This document shows positions 59,111 through 64,000 of a stretch of DNA of 64,000 bases, one piece after another. The first letter of the stretch is position 1; each line of letters opens with the position of its first letter. The DNA is from Pandoraea anhela (GTDB lineage: Bacteria; Pseudomonadota; Gammaproteobacteria; Burkholderiales; Burkholderiaceae): positions 207,509 to 271,508 of the forward strand of contig NZ_CABPSB010000007.1 of the NCBI RefSeq assembly GCF_902459655.1. Direction: 5' to 3'. The position numbers and the translations under genes are program-made. The notes under the pieces were generated by a model. That model made no database searches. It saw only the letters and a list, made by a program, of their open reading frames with translations, and had not been told where the DNA came from.

Positions 59111-60625
59111 CTATCGCTTGCGTGCGTGCCAGCGCACCCACACGGCGGCGGCAAGCAGCAGCAGCGCGCCGCCGCCGATCACGGCGTCGAAGCCGTGATT
59201 GAAGGCGGTGTTGGAAATCGTTGTCAGCACGTTTGCCATCTCGGGCGACAGATGCTCGGCGACGAGCTGCGCCTCGTCGAGGCTGTCACGCACGGTGTCG
59301 GGCAACGAGGCGACTTGCGGCACGTCCATCGCACGACCGTAGACAAACGTGAGCAAGCTGCCCATGAAGGTCACACCGAGCGCGCCGCCAAGTTCGAACG
59401 ACACCTCCTCCACCGACGCAGCCATGCCCGCACGCTCTGGCGGCGCGCTCTGCATGATGGTGCTCGACGCAGCCGCTATCGTTGACCCAACGCCCAGGCC
59501 GAGCATCACCAATGCCAGCGCCCACAGGACGAAATCCGCGTCGCGAAGCAAGAGATAGCCCGCCATTCCCGCGGACGACATCGTCAGCGCAATCGGCAGC
59601 AAACGGGTACTTCCCATGCGCGGCAGCAGCCGCCCGGCAATCGGACCGGCAACGAACGCCGCCAGTGACAACGGCAGTCCCCCCAATCCTGCTTCGAGCG
59701 GCGAGTACCCCATGACCAGTTGCAGGCGCTGGCTGAACACCAGTTGCATGCCGATCAATGCGGCCGCCGCCATCAGCGCTGCGGCAACGGCCCCGGCGAA
59801 CACCGGGTTACGGAACAGCGTAAGGTCCAGCAACGGATGCACGCTGCGTTGCTGACGTTTGACGAAGGCCCACAGGAAGATCACGCCGACGAGCACGGCA
59901 ATGCCGACCGACATCCAATCGGGCGACGTCTTGCCTGCGCTCTTGATCGCGTACGTCACGCCGATCAGACCGATCATGAAGAGCAGCGAACCGAGCCAGT
60001 CCCATGGTTGCGTTGACGTAGCACCCCGGTTCGGGATGAGCCACCAGGCAACGGGCAGCGCAATCAGCACGATCGGCACGTTGATCAGGAAGACCGACCC
60101 CCACCAGAAGTGTTCAAGCAACGCGCCACCGATGATCGGCCCGAATGCGGCGCCGCCCGAAGCGACCGACGCCCAGATACCAATAGCAAGGGCTTGCTCA
60201 CGCGGATCGTCAAAGGTCAGGCGAATCAGGGAAAGCGTTGCGGGCATCATCATTGCAGCGCCAACCCCAAGGCCTCCGCGCGCGACGATCAGAATATCCG
60301 GACTCGGCGCGAAGGCGGCCGCCAGCGATGCCGCGCCGAACACGACGAGGCCCGATAGAAACAACTGCTTATGACCAAGCCGGTCCCCGAGCGTACCCAT
60401 GCCGAGCAACAGACCCGATACGACAAGTGCGTAGGCGTTGACGATCCACAGCTTGGCGGAGGCCGTCGCTGCAAGATCGTGGGTCAGGCGAGGCAGTGCC
60501 GTATAGAGCACCGTCATGTCGATCACGATGAGCAACAGCGCCACCGAAACGATAGCCAGTACCCACCAACGATGCACGCCGCTGGGACGAGGGACAGGAT
60601 GTGTTGAGGTAGGCAGACTGGACAT
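59111..60625 (-). CDS. MFS efflux transporter, DHA2 (EmrB/QacA) family
   Basis: A 504-residue, 14-helix drug:H+ antiporter. DHA2 motifs: LLIVIDMTVLYTALPRLTHD in helix 1, GMGTLGDRLGHKQLFLSGL, and GLGVGAAMMMPATLSLIRLTF. SmvA/LfrA-like proteins of this size export quaternary ammonium compounds and other cations. The ATG at 60625 has a strong AAAGGAG site. Two palindromes sit about 100-150 bases upstream. No neighbouring regulator gene is present. Confidence 0.88.
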   Translation of the reverse strand: MSSLPTSTHPVPRPSGVHRWWVLAIVSVALLLIVIDMTVLYTALPRLTHDLAATASAKLWIVNAYALVVSGLLLGMGTLGDRLGHKQLFLSGLVVFGAASLAAAFAPSPDILIVARGGLGVGAAMMMPATLSLIRLTFDDPREQALAIGIWASVASGGAAFGPIIGGALLEHFWWGSVFLINVPIVLIALPVAWWLIPNRGATSTQPWDWLGSLLFMIGLIGVTYAIKSAGKTSPDWMSVGIAVLVGVIFLWAFVKRQQRSVHPLLDLTLFRNPVFAGAVAAALMAAAALIGMQLVFSQRLQLVMGYSPLEAGLGGLPLSLAAFVAGPIAGRLLPRMGSTRLLPIALTMSSAGMAGYLLLRDADFVLWALALVMLGLGVGSTIAAASSTIMQSAPPERAGMAASVEEVSFELGGALGVTFMGSLLTFVYGRAMDVPQVASLPDTVRDSLDEAQLVAEHLSPEMANVLTTISNTAFNHGFDAVIGGGALLLLAAAVWVRWHARKR

Positions 60626-60726
60626 CGGAAAGCTCCTTTCCTTACGGTTGGCGGGTGCCGCTTCCGTCTGGAATTCACCATCGGATGGACGCACGCACAT
60701 GGTTGCGAGGGAACAACCGCATCATC

Positions 60727-60775
60727 TATCAATAAATCGATTGATAAAAGTTAGATTCCATCTGAAAAGCAGATG
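60727..60775. promoter_or_regulatory. Two palindromes upstream of the DHA2 pump
   Basis: TATCAAT-AAATCG-ATTGATA (60727-60746) and CATCTG-AAAAG-CAGATG (60759-60775) are both perfect inverted repeats in an AT-rich patch 100-150 bases before the pump start. They resemble TetR-type operators; the regulator must be encoded elsewhere. Confidence 0.5.
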
Positions 60776-60964
60776 ATTATGGTGGATGTTCGGCGTATCG
60801 CGTAGGCGGGACGGGGATGCCGGCGATTTGCGGCTTGAAAGGGTCAGGTTCGGTTCGAATTCGAACGGTCGTTCTATCGCGCCCGTCAAGACTGGCGGTG
60901 CACCACGTGGGCGCATACAATCTGCGCCACATTCCCATTGGGCGAAAAATCCCCCTATTCGTAC

Positions 60965-63028
60965 ATGGCATCTCATCCGACCCGAATTCCCGACGCCGTC
61001 TCGCTCCCCGAGTTGACGGTGCGCGGCATGATCCTCGGCGCGCTGATCACCGTGGTGTTCACCGCCTCCAACGTATATCTCGGCCTCAAAGTCGGCCTCA
61101 CCTTTTCGTCTTCGATTCCTGCTGCCGTCATTTCGATGGCGGTATTGCGTGCGCTGCGGGGCGGCAACATCCTCGAGAACAACATGGTGCAGACGCAGGC
61201 GTCTGCGGCCGGCACGCTCTCATCGATCATCTTCGTGCTGCCGGGTCTGCTGATGATCGGGCATTGGCAGGGTTTCCCGTTCGGCCTGACGCTTGCCATC
61301 TGCGCGTCGGGCGGCATTCTGGGGGTGTTGTTCACCATCCCGTTGCGACGCGCCATGGTCGTCGACAGCGAACTGCCCTATCCCGAAGGCGTGGCGGCGG
61401 CGGAAATTTTGCGCGTCGGCAGTGAGGGAGACGAAGGGACGCCCTCGTCTGGCAAGAACGCCTCCGGTAACGAAGCCAGCGGCGTGCGGGAGATTGCGTT
61501 CGGGGGTGTCGTATCGGCGCTGTTCGCGTTCGCGACGGCTGGACTGAAGGTATTGGGCGAGAGCATTACCGCGTGGATTCCCGCCGGCGCCGCCGTCTTC
61601 CGTCTGACGACGGGTTTCTCGCTTGCATTGATCGGCGCCGGATACCTCATCGGCATCGTGTCGGGACTGGCGATTCTGCTCGGCGTGGTGCTGACGTGGG
61701 GTATCGCGGTGCCGGTGCTGACAGCCGTCACACCGAATCCCGACGGCGTAGCGATGGCTGCGTTTGCCAACGGGCTTTGGCAGCACAAGGTGCGCTTTAT
61801 CGGCGCCGGGGTCATTGGCGTGGCAGCGGTCTGGACGCTGATTACCCTGGCGAAGCCGATGGTCGATGGCGTGAAGACGTCGTTTGCGGCCCTGGGCAAA
61901 TCTCGCGGTGCACGTGGCAAGGCAGAGGCGCCGGGACGCACGGAGCAGGATTTGTCGCCGTACTGGGTGATCGGGCTGACACTGGTGTGCGTGGCTGTCT
62001 GGGTGGTGACGTTCGGCGTCTTTCTCGCGGACGCCCCGCTCTCGTTCGGCGGCATTGCGACGCTGGTCGTTTGCAGCGTGGTGTTCGCCGTCGTCTTCGG
62101 TTTTCTGGTCGCCGCCGCTTGCGGCTACATGGCCGGGCTTGTAGGGTCGTCCGCCAGTCCGATTTCGGGCATCGGGATTGTGGCAGTGGTGCTCGTCTCG
62201 CTGCTCATTCTGAGCGTCAGTCAGGCCAGCGGGTTGCTTGACACGGGGGCCGGCAGCAAGCTTGCGATTGCATTGGCGCTGTTCACAACGGCGGCCGTGA
62301 TCGCCATCGCGACGATCTCGAACGACAACCTTCAGGACTTGAAGACGGGTTGGCTGGTCGGTGCGACGCCATGGCGTCAGCAGGTCGCGTTGCTCGTCGG
62401 TTGCGTGGTGGGTGCGGCGGTGATCCCGCCGGTGCTGAACCTGCTCTATAACGCTTACGGCTTTACGGATGCGTTGCCGCGTCCGGGAATGGATCCGTCG
62501 CAAGCATTGTCGGCGCCGCAGGCAATTCTGATGACGGCGATTGCCAAGGGCATCTTCACGCACCAGCTCGACTGGTCGATGTTGGGAATCGGCGCGGTGC
62601 TCGGTCTCACGTTGATTGCCATCGATGCCGTGTTGGCCAAGCGCGGTGGTGTTGCGCGGGTACCGGTCATTGCCGTGGGTATTGGTATCTATTTGCCACC
62701 GACGATCGGGTCGGTGCTGGTAATCGGTGCGCTGCTGGGATGGATTGCGCAGCGTGTATTGAAAGCACGTGCGAAGGCGAAGGGTGAGGACTATGGTCCA
62801 TACGCGGAAGCGTCGGAGCGACGTGGCGTGTTGCTGGCGTCTGGCCTGATCGTGGGCGAGAGCCTAGTGGGTGTCGCGATGGCGATGGTCGTCGGCTTTA
62901 CCGGCTCGGACGCCCCGCTCGCGCTTGTCGGCAGCAGTTTCGCCTCGACGTCCGAATGGCTCGCGCTGATCGTTTTCGCCGGTATCTGCGTAGTCATCGT
63001 GCATAGGGTCCTGGCCACTGCGCGCTAA
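60965..63028 (+). CDS. OPT-family oligopeptide transporter
   Basis: A 687-residue membrane protein with about 15 helices. It opens with LPELTVRGMILGALITVVFT and TASNVYLGLKVGLTFSSSIP, contains NILENNMVQTQASAAGTLSS, ISNDNLQDLKTGWLVGATPW and the late GIGIYLPPTIGSVLVIGALL. These are hallmarks of bacterial OPT proteins, which import oligopeptides or metal-chelating peptides with protons. The ATG at 60965 is preferred to a TTG 27 bases upstream. It stands alone; a hairpin follows. Confidence 0.93.
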   Translation: MASHPTRIPDAVSLPELTVRGMILGALITVVFTASNVYLGLKVGLTFSSSIPAAVISMAVLRALRGGNILENNMVQTQASAAGTLSSIIFVLPGLLMIGHWQGFPFGLTLAICASGGILGVLFTIPLRRAMVVDSELPYPEGVAAAEILRVGSEGDEGTPSSGKNASGNEASGVREIAFGGVVSALFAFATAGLKVLGESITAWIPAGAAVFRLTTGFSLALIGAGYLIGIVSGLAILLGVVLTWGIAVPVLTAVTPNPDGVAMAAFANGLWQHKVRFIGAGVIGVAAVWTLITLAKPMVDGVKTSFAALGKSRGARGKAEAPGRTEQDLSPYWVIGLTLVCVAVWVVTFGVFLADAPLSFGGIATLVVCSVVFAVVFGFLVAAACGYMAGLVGSSASPISGIGIVAVVLVSLLILSVSQASGLLDTGAGSKLAIALALFTTAAVIAIATISNDNLQDLKTGWLVGATPWRQQVALLVGCVVGAAVIPPVLNLLYNAYGFTDALPRPGMDPSQALSAPQAILMTAIAKGIFTHQLDWSMLGIGAVLGLTLIAIDAVLAKRGGVARVPVIAVGIGIYLPPTIGSVLVIGALLGWIAQRVLKARAKAKGEDYGPYAEASERRGVLLASGLIVGESLVGVAMAMVVGFTGSDAPLALVGSSFASTSEWLALIVFAGICVVIVHRVLATAR

Positions 63029-63722
63029 CGACTTTGCAGCACCGACGACCGACGTCGTCGGCTAGCTGCTTAGCTGTTTCAGTGGTCTCTACGAGTCGTT
63101 GCCCAGCAAGTTGAAGGCATCGGCTCGTATATCCCTCGTATCTCCCTGCCCCTCAATCACAAGACGATTACCGCGCTATCCGCAAGTTGGTAGCCGCATC
63201 CTTGAAGGCGTTGTCCCACAACGAGTCATTCGTCCCAATCCCCTGGAATCGCCGTTATCCCTGCGGGTCATTATCGACTTGCTGGTTGCCATCGGCTCGA
63301 AACGCCTAAGCCGCTGCGATCGTTTCAATTGCCGCAGTACTCTTGAGCGCTGTTGACTTGGTCAAATGGGGCGGCCGCTGCTGTGTGGCCATCGCGATTC
63401 GGTGATGGCGTCAGGTCACGATGCTCAGCCCCCCCGTGATCTCGTCAATTGCGCAGCACATCACGAGCAATGTCGATTCGATGGTGCGAGGTGACCACCA
63501 CCAGATCCTTGATCGCGTTTTCACAAAGCTGACAGAGATGCGATCACTTGATCGAGAACATCCCGTTGCAGAGGCGCCGCCAGGACAGCACGCGTTTGAG
63601 CGAAGCAAACTCGAATCTCGTGGCATCGGAACCGGGGAAGTTCTCCGCGTGTCGGCCCCATCGAAGCTGACGCATTCGATCTGCCTGCTTCAATGACTTC
63701 GTTTTGATACACCGGAGAAGAT
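63029..63722. other. Gene-poor, lower-GC interval
   Basis: No gene can be supported. Several short frames exist on both strands but none has a ribosome site and recognisable protein. A plus-strand stretch around 63180-63356 (containing RPNPLESPLSLRVIIDLLVA) might be a decayed regulator end, but this is weak. Base composition drifts toward the lower GC of the gene at the right edge, which may indicate an accessory segment. Confidence 0.5.
63042..63061 (+). terminator. Hairpin after the OPT transporter gene
   Basis: Perfect 8-bp stem CCGACGAC / GTCGTCGG with a 4-base loop, 14 bases after the stop codon. No T run follows, so it is only a possible terminator. Confidence 0.4.
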
Positions 63723-64000
63723 ATGCAGTACAAACTACCTATTTGTGCATTTGTCTTAAGTGTTTCCAGCACGGTACACGCAGAGAGTTCAGCACCGCCC
63801 TTGACCATTGAGGCCAATCAGACGAAAAGCGTCGCAGAAAATACGGTGCTAGCCGCGGGCCAGGTAGTGATTAAGGCGGGAGCCACAGAAATCCGAACCG
63901 ACAAGGCAAGGATTGTCACCGGGGTGACATGCCCCCTTCAATCGGGCCAATGGGCTTCTAGCAAAGTCCCTTTAAACCAACTCCTGGAAAGCGGTAGGAG
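63723..64000 (+). CDS. Putative secreted protein, 5' part only
   Basis: The frame is open to the window edge (92 residues). It starts MQYKLPICAFVLSVSSTVHA, a signal peptide with probable cleavage at residue 20, after a GGAG ribosome site. The mature part TIEANQTKSVAENTVLAAGQVVIKAGATE resembles beta-rich adhesin or carbohydrate-associated repeats (xAGQxVxxKAG), but I do not recognise a family. Codon use is less GC-biased than in the core genes of the window. The full product lies outside. Confidence 0.65.
   Translation, partial: MQYKLPICAFVLSVSSTVHAESSAPPLTIEANQTKSVAENTVLAAGQVVIKAGATEIRTDKARIVTGVTCPLQSGQWASSKVPLNQLLESGR

Noticed and set aside
63099-63356. Possible decayed LysR C terminus
   Set aside because: One stretch vaguely resembles the end of a LysR protein, but no helix-turn-helix or longer alignment can be seen, so no pseudogene is called.

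Overview
The window is 64 kb of high-GC, gene-dense chromosomal DNA from a beta-proteobacterium of the order Burkholderiales. Gene content and protein style (AAHS transporters, PcaQ-type LysR regulator, Gsi/Dpp-type ABC operon with a gamma-glutamyltransferase, cyoABCD plus SURF1) fit Pandoraea or a close relative; this placement is inference from family resemblance. No rRNA, tRNA, CRISPR array, insertion sequence or prophage was seen.

Layout. 0-5 kb: start of ahpC, a helix-turn-helix/beta-propeller pair, a CDF metal exporter, an outer-membrane protein and a small membrane protein. 5.2-8.6 kb: a MarR regulator with its own palindrome followed by a ClC chloride transporter with CBS domains, then a DUF72 protein. 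8.7-28.9 kb: a supraoperonic aromatic-acid island. Its parts are a PcaK-like transporter, pobA with a divergent AraC regulator, pcaHG-BCD with divergent pcaQ, and a hydroxycinnamate (ferulate/p-coumarate) operon: ech, vdh, fcs, an acyl-CoA dehydrogenase and an amidohydrolase, preceded by porin, transporter and MarR repressor genes. Together these convert ferulate and p-coumarate, through vanillate or 4-hydroxybenzoate, to protocatechuate and on to beta-ketoadipate. vanAB and the last pathway steps (pcaIJF) are not in the window.

29.1-34.3 kb: a five-gene chemosensory-like module with a membrane kinase carrying HAMP, an HPt domain and a CheA-like ATPase, a very short MCP-like protein, two CheX-like proteins and a stand-alone CheY, without CheW, CheR, CheB or flagellar genes. 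This is the least ordinary system in the window. 34.7-43.2 kb: a cytoplasmic-type gamma-glutamyltransferase co-directional with a complete peptide/glutathione-type ABC importer, with a divergent LysR regulator. 43.3-49.9 kb: an MHS-type transporter and the cytochrome bo3 operon cyoABCD with SURF1. 49.9-54.8 kb: a MocR regulator, an M24 peptidase-like protein and a secreted gamma-glutamyltransferase. 54.8-64 kb: metQNI methionine importer, a PBP7-like endopeptidase, a DHA2 efflux pump, an OPT-family transporter, then a gene-poor, lower-GC stretch ending in the start of a secreted protein.

Regulatory reading gives two shared motifs. A 33-bp promoter/operator block is nearly duplicated upstream of ech and upstream of the hydroxycinnamate transporter, with a third palindromic copy. 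A 19-bp LysR-type box is shared by the pcaH/pcaQ interval and the region upstream of the PcaK-like transporter. Intergenic gaps also carry many short tandem repeats (8-13 bp units).
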